Source: Ferrimonas sediminum (GTDB taxonomy: Bacteria; Pseudomonadota; Gammaproteobacteria; Enterobacterales; Shewanellaceae). Taken from it: a stretch of DNA of 64,000 bases. The first letter of the stretch is position 1. Every line of letters starts with the position of its first letter. The position numbers were made by a program, and so were the translations under genes. This document shows, piece after piece, positions 7,807 to 15,994 of the stretch. Below the pieces are notes generated by a model. It did no database searches, was not told the origin of the DNA, and saw nothing but the letters and a program-made list of their open reading frames with translations. The DNA lies in contig NZ_FNEM01000012.1 of the NCBI RefSeq assembly GCF_900100175.1, positions 1 through 64,000 on the forward strand, written 5' to 3'.

Positions 7807-9741
7807 TTAGCGGCGGCGGCGGAACCAGGCCAAAGGCAGCAGTGCCAATACCCAGCCCAGTGGCAGCGAAGCGCCGGAGCGCTCGTTCGGCGTGGAGTCG
7901 CCGTCGGTTTCCAGCGGAATGGTACAGCTGCTGGCACCGCCGTTGGCGCGCATCACTACCGGACGCGGCAACTGATCGGTAATCGGCTTGCCGAAGCCAT
8001 CGGTCTCGATGACGATCTTGGTGACGGTCTCACCGGTTTCCGGGTCAGTCACCTCTTCGGTCACCACCTTGCCATCTTCCACTTTTACTCGCGGCAACTG
8101 CACCAGCGCGGTACCGACAATGTCACCGTTGTCGTTAACGCCGTTGGCCTCAACAATGGTGAAATCCGCCTCGTAAGTAATGCTCTGAGCGAAGGTGGTG
8201 TCATCGGTGATCATGAACTTCGACCAGCGATTGCCTTCGTCATCCACCACACTGCCGTTCTCATCAGCCACATAGCCGCGAGAGTTACAGGTCAGCAGGT
8301 TGTTGAGGTTAACAAATGCATTGCTGTCACCAGCTTGGTCGGCCGCATAGTCATACACAAAGGCGTTGCGGCGGCGAGGCAGCTGCGCTTGCACATCCAC
8401 CTCAATGTTACCGACCACCAGACCATTGCTGTTGATGTCTTTTGCCAGCGACGACAGGTCAGTCTGGCCGCCGGGGTTAAAGTCGCTCGGTTCGGTGTAA
8501 TACTCTTCATCGGAGTTGACGTCGTACACCCAGAACTTGGTTCTCGGGTAGCCACTGATGTAGCGCTGAACCGTGCCGACGGCGATGCCGTTGTCGTTAA
8601 TGGCGGTCGCGGTAGAGCCGCGTAACCCTTCGATGTTCAACTTGCTGGGGCTGACGATGGTGCCGTCCGGCATCCAGATCTGGGCCCAACGGTAGGACAT
8701 CAGGTTGTTGCTGTCGTTACGCTGGTTGGACTCGCCGACCACCACGCCGGCGGCGTTAATGCCCAGGCCCATGGCGGTGTACACCGTGGTGTCGCTGTCC
8801 AGTGGCGTAAACGGCAGATCCAGGGTCTTGGTCAGGGTCGCGGCTCCGGTGGCCGGATCCAGCTGCCAAACGGCCGGACGCACCTGGTATTGAACGGTGC
8901 CACTGTTCTGTTGCGCCTGAATACACACGTCCATCGGGTTAGCGGTGGTCGGGTTTTCCAGGAAGACGTTCCAACAGCTGTCGATCACGTCCTCTGAGCC
9001 GCTGGCCAGGGTGGTGCCGACGTAACCGGCAACCTGGTCCAGGGAGTTGACGGCGGCCGCCACCGAGTAGCCACCGATATCCACGGTGGACGAACCGGAC
9101 ACCTCTGAGGTGTATTCGGTGTAAGGGGGAACAAGCTGGGTCTCGTTGCCACCGGATTGAACCACGCCGCGGGCATCAAAATCGCGAACGTAGAAGAACG
9201 GATCTTCATCGCCTTCGTCCGGGGTGGGATCGGCCACCTTGGACTGGGTGCCCGACGTGCGCCCTACCCGCACATCACCGTCGGCCTTAATGCCGAAGTA
9301 AAACGCGTCGGAGGTGGCGTCGTTTTCGGTGTCATCCGGCGCACTCTGGTTGTTGATCGGGCTGTGAATCGCAGTCCAGCCGTTGCCTTCATTAATCTCG
9401 TAGGCAAAGTTATTGCCCTGAAACGCGCGGCTGATGTCCGGGCTCAATGCATCGACGGTGGGGAAAATCACGTCTTCCACTTCGCCGATAATGCCGTCGT
9501 CTTCTACACCAGAGGTGTCGTTCACGCCTTGGGCAATGCCCAAAACCACACCCTGGTTGTTGATGTCGCCACCATAGCCGTTACGAGTAGCAGGCAGCTG
9601 GCTGGATGACAAAGAAAACATCTCATCCAAATTGACGATTTCGTAGGCGTTCCATTCAACGGTAGCCGCCTGCGCGCCCCATGCCGTCATCAGGGCCATC
9701 GCCAGGGTGGTTTTCTTATAGTTACACTTCACTAGGCTCAT
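7807..9741 (-). CDS. DUF3466 family exported protein with C-terminal sorting tail
   Basis: The protein has 644 residues. An N-terminal signal peptide ends near AQAA (residue 26). The body has recurring HAF-type repeats (DINNQGVVLG, GINAAGVVVGES, AINDNGIAVG, DINSNGLVVGN, GVNDNGDIVG), which suggest a beta-propeller-like exported protein. The last 22 residues are Ser/Gly-Ala, a hydrophobic stretch and four Arg. This is the shape of GlyGly-CTERM-type tails processed by rhombosortase for surface display. Function is unknown. A GGGGA ribosome binding site precedes the ATG; the gene starts 9 bases after uup and is probably co-transcribed with it. Confidence 0.85.
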   Translation of the reverse strand: MSLVKCNYKKTTLAMALMTAWGAQAATVEWNAYEIVNLDEMFSLSSSQLPATRNGYGGDINNQGVVLGIAQGVNDTSGVEDDGIIGEVEDVIFPTVDALSPDISRAFQGNNFAYEINEGNGWTAIHSPINNQSAPDDTENDATSDAFYFGIKADGDVRVGRTSGTQSKVADPTPDEGDEDPFFYVRDFDARGVVQSGGNETQLVPPYTEYTSEVSGSSTVDIGGYSVAAAVNSLDQVAGYVGTTLASGSEDVIDSCWNVFLENPTTANPMDVCIQAQQNSGTVQYQVRPAVWQLDPATGAATLTKTLDLPFTPLDSDTTVYTAMGLGINAAGVVVGESNQRNDSNNLMSYRWAQIWMPDGTIVSPSKLNIEGLRGSTATAINDNGIAVGTVQRYISGYPRTKFWVYDVNSDEEYYTEPSDFNPGGQTDLSSLAKDINSNGLVVGNIEVDVQAQLPRRRNAFVYDYAADQAGDSNAFVNLNNLLTCNSRGYVADENGSVVDDEGNRWSKFMITDDTTFAQSITYEADFTIVEANGVNDNGDIVGTALVQLPRVKVEDGKVVTEEVTDPETGETVTKIVIETDGFGKPITDQLPRPVVMRANGGASSCTIPLETDGDSTPNERSGASLPLGWVLALLPLAWFRRRR

Positions 9742-9750
9742 TCTTTCCCC

Positions 9751-11664
9751 TTAGCCTGAATTTTGCATTGTTTCCAGCTCTTCCCATCGGCTGAAACACT
9801 GTTCCAATTCTTGTTCATCCTGAGCCAGTTTTGCCAGGATGCGGTTGGTCTCATTCGGGTCCTGGTCAAAGAACCCGGAAGCCGCAATCTGTTGTTGCAA
9901 GGCCTCAATGGCCTCCTCGAGGGCCTCCATCTTAGCAGGAAGCGCGTCAAGTTCACGTTGTAATTTATAGGAAAGCTTCTTAGCTTTAACCGGCTCCGAT
10001 TTTTTCTCCTCTTTCGCCGGTTTATCAGCCACTTCAGACGTTTGTTGCTGAAGTTCTTCGCCAAAGAACCGGGCGCCGAGGCGATGGGCGTCGCTGTAAC
10101 CCCCCACGTACTCGTGCCATAAGCCATTACCACCAAACCACCAGGTACTGGTGACCGTGTTGTCGATGAACTCACGATCGTGAGACACCAGCAGCAGGGT
10201 GCCGTTGTACTCCGCCAGCTTGGCTTCCAGCAATTCCAGAGTTTCGACATCCAGATCGTTGGTGGGTTCATCCATAACCAACAAATTTGCCGGCTTCAGG
10301 AACAGTTTTGCCAGTAACAGTCGATTTTTCTCACCTCCGGAGAGGCTGCGAACCGGGCTGCGGGCCCGGGCCGGCGCAAACAGGAAGTCCTGCAGGTAAC
10401 CCAGTACATGGCGATCCTTACCGTTTATGGTGACCGTCTGCTTGCCTTCGGCAACGTTGTCCTGCACCGATTTATCCAGATCCAGATCGGTACGATGCTG
10501 GTCAAAATAGGCCACTTCCAGTTTGGTGCCCTGCTTCACTTCACCTTGTTGCGGTGCCAGTTCACCCAGCAGCAGCTTAATCAGGGTCGATTTACCGCAG
10601 CCGTTAGGACCGATCATGGCGATGCGGTCGCCACGGGTCACGATGCGGTCCATCGGCGCGACAATGGTTTTGTCCGGCCAGGAGAAACCCAGCCCCTTAA
10701 TGTCGAACACCAGCTTGCCGGACAGGCTGCTGCCCTCCATGCGCATGTTGGCATTGCCCTGACGGCTCAGGCGCTCGGCCCGCTCCTGACGCATCGCTTT
10801 GAGTGCACGCACCCGGCCTTCGTTACGGGTACGGCGCGCCTTGATCCCCTGACGAATCCAGGTCTCTTCCAGAGCCAGCTTGCGGTCAAACTCCGCCGCC
10901 TGCTCCTCTTCGACCCGCAGCGCTTCCTCTTTGGCCACCAGGTAGTGGGCGTAATCTCCGGGAAAGCTGCTGAGCTTACCGCGATCCAGATCCACAATCC
11001 GGGTGGCGGTGCGGCGAATAAAGCCACGGTCGTGACTGACAAACACGATGCTGCCGGCAAAGCCTTTGAGCATCTCTTCCAGCCACTCGATGGCGTCGAT
11101 ATCCAGGTGGTTGGTAGGTTCGTCCAGCAGCAGCACATCCGGCTGACGCACCAGCGCCCGTGCCAGGGCGGCCCGGCGTTGCCAACCGCCACTGAGATCG
11201 CCCATAGCGGTGTCGCCATTGAGGTTCAGTCGGCTCAGGGTCTGGCTGATCTGCTGCTCGGCGCCCCAGGCACCGTGCTCCTCCATCTGCTCCTGCAACC
11301 GGTGCAGCTTCGACAGGTTCTTGTCACTGGGATCCTCGGCCACCAGCAGACTCAGGCTCTGGTAGCGTTCCAGCAGTTCTCCCACCTCTGCCAGTCCCTG
11401 GGCCACATAGTGGTAGACGCTGCCCTGTTGCTGACGTGGCGGATCCTGAGGCAGGTAGGCAATCTTGATGCCGGTGTCCATGCCCAGGGTACCATCGTCC
11501 ATCTCCTGCAAGCCCGCCAGGACTTTGAGCAGACTGGATTTGCCGGCGCCGTTACGGCCCACCAGACACACCCGCTCATGGGACTCGAGAATGAACTGGG
11601 CGTGATCCAGCAGTGGCGTGTGTCCGAAGGCCAGTTGGCCATTGTTGATTCTGATTAGGCTCAT
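9751..11664 (-). CDS. uup: ABC-F ATPase Uup
   Basis: Uup is a soluble ABC-F protein acting on ribosomes/replication intermediates; E. coli uup mutants show raised precise transposon excision. The protein has 637 residues (E. coli 635). Two ATPase domains are visible: Walker A GRNGAGKSS and GPNGCGKST, signatures LSGGWQRR and LSGGEKNR, and Walker B LLLDEPTNHLD and LVMDEPTNDLD. The C-terminal part, from about residue 550, is a charged coiled coil as in Uup. Its start overlaps the stop of the glutaredoxin-like gene by 4 bases, so the genes are translationally coupled. Confidence 0.95.
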   Translation of the reverse strand: MSLIRINNGQLAFGHTPLLDHAQFILESHERVCLVGRNGAGKSSLLKVLAGLQEMDDGTLGMDTGIKIAYLPQDPPRQQQGSVYHYVAQGLAEVGELLERYQSLSLLVAEDPSDKNLSKLHRLQEQMEEHGAWGAEQQISQTLSRLNLNGDTAMGDLSGGWQRRAALARALVRQPDVLLLDEPTNHLDIDAIEWLEEMLKGFAGSIVFVSHDRGFIRRTATRIVDLDRGKLSSFPGDYAHYLVAKEEALRVEEEQAAEFDRKLALEETWIRQGIKARRTRNEGRVRALKAMRQERAERLSRQGNANMRMEGSSLSGKLVFDIKGLGFSWPDKTIVAPMDRIVTRGDRIAMIGPNGCGKSTLIKLLLGELAPQQGEVKQGTKLEVAYFDQHRTDLDLDKSVQDNVAEGKQTVTINGKDRHVLGYLQDFLFAPARARSPVRSLSGGEKNRLLLAKLFLKPANLLVMDEPTNDLDVETLELLEAKLAEYNGTLLLVSHDREFIDNTVTSTWWFGGNGLWHEYVGGYSDAHRLGARFFGEELQQQTSEVADKPAKEEKKSEPVKAKKLSYKLQRELDALPAKMEALEEAIEALQQQIAASGFFDQDPNETNRILAKLAQDEQELEQCFSRWEELETMQNSG

Positions 11665-11894
11665 GATGATTGGTCGTCTGTAAACTGCGTCAAAGTCAGG
11701 GCGTCAAAAGGCCAGCCCAGTTCGCGGCCACTGCTGTGGCGCAGCACCGGAATCCGTTCGCCATACGCCGCTACCCACTCGGGGGAATCGATGATGTCCT
11801 GGCGCTGAACCTGAAGCCCGGCCTCGTTCACCAGCGCCTGGGCCAGTTCACACAGATGGCAGCCATCGGTATGAAACAGGGTGTACTCAGGCAT
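11661..11894 (-). CDS. Glutaredoxin-like protein (DUF836 type)
   Basis: A 77-residue thioredoxin-fold protein with a CHLC dithiol motif at residues 12-15 and the cis-Pro segment RIPVLRH. Such small glutaredoxin-like proteins are common beside rlmL/uup in gammaproteobacteria; their substrate is not established. It overlaps rlmL by 8 bases and uup by 4 bases, so rlmL, this gene and uup form one operon. Confidence 0.85.
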   Translation of the reverse strand: MPEYTLFHTDGCHLCELAQALVNEAGLQVQRQDIIDSPEWVAAYGERIPVLRHSSGRELGWPFDALTLTQFTDDQSS

Positions 11895-14007
11895 GCTCCA
11901 CCAACCAGGCGTTGTGAATGTGCTTGTTGCGGGCGAAGTCCGGCGACATGGTCTTATCGCTGATGTTCTGAGCCTTCAGGCCCAGATCGGCCAGGCCGTC
12001 CAGATCCATCTTGAAGTTGCGCTTGTTGTTGGAGAACAAGATGGTGCCACCGGGACGCAGCAGACGCTTGAGATCGGTCATCAGCCGCAGGTGATCCCGC
12101 TGAATATCAAAGGTGGTGGCCATCCGCTTGGAGTTGGAGAACGTCGGCGGATCGATAAAGATAAAGTCGTACTTCTGGTTGCAGCGCTCCAGCCAGGCCA
12201 GGCAGTCGGCCTGGATGAACTGATGCTGGCGTCCCTTGATGCGATTCAGCTCGAAGTTCTCTTCGGCCCAGGCCAGGTAGGTCTTGGACATGTCCACCGT
12301 GGTGGTACTGCGGGCTCCACCCAGCGCCGCGTGCACCGATGCCGAGCCGGTGTAGGCAAACAGGTTAAGGAAATCCTTCCCCTTGCTGTGCTGCTGAATG
12401 TGGCGGCGGGCCAGGCGGTGATCCAGGAACAGTCCGGTATCCAGGTATTCGGTCAGGTTGACCTTAAAGCAGGCACCGTACTCCATCACGTTCAGATCGA
12501 TAGAGCGGGACTTCTGTTTCTGATACTGGCTCTTGCCCTTCTGGCGCTGACGGGTCTTAAGCACGATCTTGTCCGGGTGGACATCCAGCACCTGAGGAAT
12601 TTGCCACATGATGTCCACCAGTCGCGATTTGGCCTTGGCTTCATCCACGGTTTTTGGTGGCGCGTACTCCTGCACCACCACCCAGTCCTGATAACGGTCA
12701 ACGGCAACGTTGTAATCAGGCAGGTCCGCGTCGTACAGCCGGAAGCTGTCGATATCCTCGCCCTTGAGCCACTTGGCGCGCTGCTTAAGGTTTTTCTTGA
12801 GTCGGTTACCAAACTCTTCCCCACCCCGAGGCTGGGCCGGTTCGCTGGACTCCTGCTCCTGGCGGGCGCGAATCTGGTAGTTGGCCAGTTTCACCTCCAG
12901 GTTGGAGTTAAACAGCTTGTACTCTTTGTCGCTGCGCATCCGCAGGGCGTTGAACAGCATGTCGTCGCTGCACAGCAGGCTCAATCTCCAGTCGCCCCAG
13001 TGACCGCGCAGCGAGCGACCGAGATCGGAATAGAGGCCAATCATGCCGGACAGGTTACCCAGACGTTCACCGTAGGGAGGGTTGGTGACGATAAAGCCAG
13101 GCTCTTTGACTTCGGGACGGGCCTTGAGGGCATCCTGCTGGCTGAACTTGATCAGTTTATCGACTCCGGCCCGGGCAGCGTTTTGCTTGGCGATGCCCAC
13201 CACCCGGCTGTCCAGATCGGAACCGATGAAGCGGGTCTTGCAGCTGCGGGCACCGCGGTCGCCACGAACCTGGGCTTCGTTGGACAACTCCTCCCACAGC
13301 GTATCGTCGTGGCCCTTCCAGGCGTAGAAACCCCAGTGTTCACGCTGCAGCCCTGGCGCCTTGTCCGCCGCCATCAATGCCGCTTCAATCAACAGGGTGC
13401 CCGAGCCGCAGAACGGGTCCACCAGGGCCTGATCCTGATGCTTGGTCCAGCCACTGCGAATCAGCATCGCCGCCGCCAGGTTCTCCCGCAGAGGCGCCTG
13501 ACCGTGATCCAGGCGGTAGCCGCGCTGGTGCAGTGGTGCGCCGGAGAAGTTCAGACCAACGGAGAGCCGACCGCCTTTAAGGACACAGTCGATCTTGATG
13601 TCCGGATCGGTCTTGGTGATGCCGGGGCGTTGACCGCTGTCTTCGCTGAAACAGTCGACGACCGCGTCTTTAATCTTGAGGGCGCCGAACTGGCTGTTGC
13701 GCACTTCGCGGTTGGTGCCATGAAAATCCACCATAAAGCCGCGCAGGCTGGAAAACAGCGACGGCCAGTGAATCTCTTTGACCTTGTGGTACATGTCATC
13801 GGCATCGGTGATCTCGAAATCACTGATTACCATCACCACCCGGCTGGCCAGGCGGGACCACAGGCAGATGCGGTATGCGGTGGCAAGATCCGCCTGGAAA
13901 TGGACAACCGCCAGGCCCTCGTGGACCTCTTCGGCTCCTAGTTGGTTAAGTTCATCGACCAACAGGTACTCTAGACCCTTGGGTACGGCGGCGTAAAAGC
14001 GCTTCAT
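11887..14007 (-). CDS. rlmL: 23S rRNA (m2G2445/m7G2069) methyltransferase RlmL
   Basis: RlmL (RlmKL, YcbY) carries two methyltransferases that modify G2445 and G2069 of 23S rRNA. The protein is 706 residues from the ATG at 14007 (E. coli 702), starting MKRFYAAVPKGLEYLL. An N-terminal THUMP domain is followed by the m2G domain with FCGSGTLLIEAAL and the NPPYGERLG catalytic loop. The C-terminal m7G domain has NLFAYTGSASVHAA and IDPPTFSNS. An in-frame ATG at 14073 would add 22 residues lacking family similarity and is rejected. The ribosome binding site is a weak GGAAT. Confidence 0.95.
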   Translation of the reverse strand: MKRFYAAVPKGLEYLLVDELNQLGAEEVHEGLAVVHFQADLATAYRICLWSRLASRVVMVISDFEITDADDMYHKVKEIHWPSLFSSLRGFMVDFHGTNREVRNSQFGALKIKDAVVDCFSEDSGQRPGITKTDPDIKIDCVLKGGRLSVGLNFSGAPLHQRGYRLDHGQAPLRENLAAAMLIRSGWTKHQDQALVDPFCGSGTLLIEAALMAADKAPGLQREHWGFYAWKGHDDTLWEELSNEAQVRGDRGARSCKTRFIGSDLDSRVVGIAKQNAARAGVDKLIKFSQQDALKARPEVKEPGFIVTNPPYGERLGNLSGMIGLYSDLGRSLRGHWGDWRLSLLCSDDMLFNALRMRSDKEYKLFNSNLEVKLANYQIRARQEQESSEPAQPRGGEEFGNRLKKNLKQRAKWLKGEDIDSFRLYDADLPDYNVAVDRYQDWVVVQEYAPPKTVDEAKAKSRLVDIMWQIPQVLDVHPDKIVLKTRQRQKGKSQYQKQKSRSIDLNVMEYGACFKVNLTEYLDTGLFLDHRLARRHIQQHSKGKDFLNLFAYTGSASVHAALGGARSTTTVDMSKTYLAWAEENFELNRIKGRQHQFIQADCLAWLERCNQKYDFIFIDPPTFSNSKRMATTFDIQRDHLRLMTDLKRLLRPGGTILFSNNKRNFKMDLDGLADLGLKAQNISDKTMSPDFARNKHIHNAWLVEHA

Positions 14008-14171
14008 GGCATTCCGGCAATTAAGATACAAAACACCCATTATACCTTGATGGCGGGCGTTCGTACCGCTCAATTACCCGGATAGTGATGCAAAATGCAC
14101 CAGTTGTGCCTTAGAAGCTAACTGACTGACGAAAAAGCGCGAAAGGATCCGCCGAGGGACGCCACGGGGGA

Positions 14172-14711
14172 TCAGGCGGCGGAGTGGGCCCGTCGTTTCG
14201 CCAGTTGCGCCGGCACCAGTCGATCGTTCATCACCTTGATGGGCTGGAAACAGGGCAGCGTTTTACTGGCAGACAGCGATAGCGGTTCGGACAGCAGCAT
14301 CACCAGCGAGCTGCGCTCTTCCGACTGCACCACCATAAACAGGCCGCTGCCCAGGTCGGTGTCCAGTTGACACAGTTTACCCACACGGCTGTAGACGATG
14401 TTATTGCTGTGGTGGAAGTACCAGCTTTTCGGCATTCTCGGCAATGCAAAGAACGCCAGCGCCGTGGCATTGATGGCAATCTGTACCTGCTGCGGTTCCG
14501 ACAGGGTCAACTGATTGCCCAGTTCGGACAACAGCTGGGTATAACAGTCGGCATGCTCGGTACTGAATACCATACCTTGCAGGGCATCGGGAATAATCTG
14601 ACTGGCGTCGTAGGGAGTGACAAACACCATCTCATCCCCCAGGTCGAGTGCTAACCTGGAGTGTTGCGGTTCGAAGAACCAGCGCCAATTGACCGTAGGC
14701 ATGAGCAACAT
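14172..14711 (-). CDS. zapC: Cell division protein ZapC
   Basis: ZapC binds FtsZ and promotes bundling at the Z ring. The 179-residue protein matches the family at NWRWFFEPQHSRLALDLG near the start, MPKSWYFH in the middle and IKVMNDRLVPA near the end (E. coli ZapC about 180). The start at 14711 is chosen because AAGGA lies 8 bases upstream; the upstream ATG at 14720 would have no spacing from that site. Its place between pyrD and rlmL is as in E. coli. The upstream 200 bases are AT-rich and contain a CGATCC...GGATCG stem (14827-14844). Confidence 0.9.
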   Translation of the reverse strand: MLLMPTVNWRWFFEPQHSRLALDLGDEMVFVTPYDASQIIPDALQGMVFSTEHADCYTQLLSELGNQLTLSEPQQVQIAINATALAFFALPRMPKSWYFHHSNNIVYSRVGKLCQLDTDLGSGLFMVVQSEERSSLVMLLSEPLSLSASKTLPCFQPIKVMNDRLVPAQLAKRRAHSAA

Positions 14712-14860
14712 GAGTGGCATCCTTATTTACTGGATGAAAATTATACTAATATAAAAATTAAGCTTTGGGCAAGAAATAAAATAAATTATTTTAACGATCA
14801 ATTATATATCAAGGGGATCTCTTATTCGATCCTTTTTGGATCGCCGATCGCAAACCTTGG

Positions 14861-14888
14861 AAAAAAGAAAGGCCGCAATAATGCGGCC
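14861..14888 (-). terminator. Terminator after pyrD
   Basis: AGGCCGCA and TGCGGCCT pair around ATAA, followed on the minus strand by a T-rich tail (TTCTTTTTT). It is 24 bases beyond the pyrD stop. Confidence 0.85.
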
Positions 14889-14912
14889 TGACTAATATTT
14901 GATCAATTAAGG

Positions 14913-15935
14913 TTATCTTTTAAGAAAAGCCTCGGTGATCGATTTAATTAAGCAGGGACCATTATAAATAAAGCCGGTATACAGCTGTACAATTTTTGCG
15001 CCTGCATCAATTTTGTCCATCGCATCCTTGTCGCTGTCGATCCCCCCTACCCCGATGATTGGCAATCTGCCATCGAGGTATTCGGCGGCTTTACGAATCA
15101 CTTCGGTAGAGCGCTGGGTCAAGGGTGCGCCGCTGAGTCCGCCAGCTTCACTGTGCTCAGGCAGGTGTTTAACCGGATCGCGGTCGAGGGTAGTATTGGT
15201 GGCAATGACGCCATCAAACTTAAATTTCAACAGTGCATCGCACACCTGTTTTAATTCCTCATCGCTCAGATCCGGGGCGATCTTCAATGCGATGGGTACG
15301 TATTTATCAAACTGTTTAGCTAACACTGTTTGGCGATCTTTTAAGCTACCGAGAAGATCATCGAGCATCTCACCAAATTGCAGAGTTCGCAGGCCGGGAG
15401 TATTGGGTGATGAGATATTGACCGCAATGTAGTCGGCAACGTCGTACACCTTATCCATGCAATACAGGTAATCGTTCTTGCCCTCTTCCAAAGGCGTGGT
15501 TTTATTTTTACCGATATTCACACCAATAATGGCATTGCCTGGATTACTGGCTTTGATGTTCTTAACCAGATTATCAACGCCCTTATTGTTAAATCCCATA
15601 CGGTTGATGATGGCCCGCGCCGGCTTTAACCGGAATGCCCGCGGCTTGTCGTTACCCGGTTGTGGCCGTGGCGTAACGGTACCGACCTCGATGTGACCGA
15701 ACCCCATGGCGGCAAAGCCATCGATGCTTTCACCGTCTTTGTCCATGCCGGCGGCCAGGCCGACCGGGTTAGGAAAGGTGATGCCCATACACTCTACCGG
15801 TGCTGAAGGGACAGTCTGGCTGTAAAACACAGACAGCGGGGTATTAGCGGTATGACGCAGGGAGGTGATTGCAAAGTTATGAGCAAACTCAGGACTGGTC
15901 TGAAATAGAAACTTCTGCGCAATCTTATAAAACAA
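14913..15935 (-). CDS. pyrD: Dihydroorotate dehydrogenase (quinone), class 2
   Basis: PyrD oxidises dihydroorotate to orotate with the quinone pool, fourth step of UMP synthesis, at the inner membrane. The protein has 340 residues (E. coli 336). The amphipathic N-terminal helix for membrane binding, the FMN-site [14 protein letters not shown] and the class-2 catalytic Ser in [11 protein letters not shown] are visible. The start codon is TTG, with AAGGAG followed by an 8-A spacer; no ATG fits. The gdh terminator ends only about 17 bases before this ribosome binding site, so pyrD must have its promoter near or inside the gdh 3' end or depend on read-through. Confidence 0.96.
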   Translation of the reverse strand: MFYKIAQKFLFQTSPEFAHNFAITSLRHTANTPLSVFYSQTVPSAPVECMGITFPNPVGLAAGMDKDGESIDGFAAMGFGHIEVGTVTPRPQPGNDKPRAFRLKPARAIINRMGFNNKGVDNLVKNIKASNPGNAIIGVNIGKNKTTPLEEGKNDYLYCMDKVYDVADYIAVNISSPNTPGLRTLQFGEMLDDLLGSLKDRQTVLAKQFDKYVPIALKIAPDLSDEELKQVCDALLKFKFDGVIATNTTLDRDPVKHLPEHSEAGGLSGAPLTQRSTEVIRKAAEYLDGRLPIIGVGGIDSDKDAMDKIDAGAKIVQLYTGFIYNGPCLIKSITEAFLKR

Positions 15936-15952
15936 TTTTTTTTCTCCTTCCT

Positions 15953-15979
15953 AAAAAAAGCCCCGGTAGAAACCGAGGC
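15953..15979 (-). terminator. Terminator between the glutamate dehydrogenase gene and pyrD
   Basis: GCCTCGGT and ACCGGGGC pair (one G-T pair) around TTCT, followed on the minus strand by seven T that run straight into the pyrD ribosome binding site. Confidence 0.85.
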
Positions 15980-15994
15980 TTGATTCGCTAATGA

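Noticed and set aside
11881-13941. A 686-codon open frame antisense to rlmL
   Set aside because: Same cause: the complement of GC-rich third positions lacks stops. The rlmL domains are clear on the other strand.
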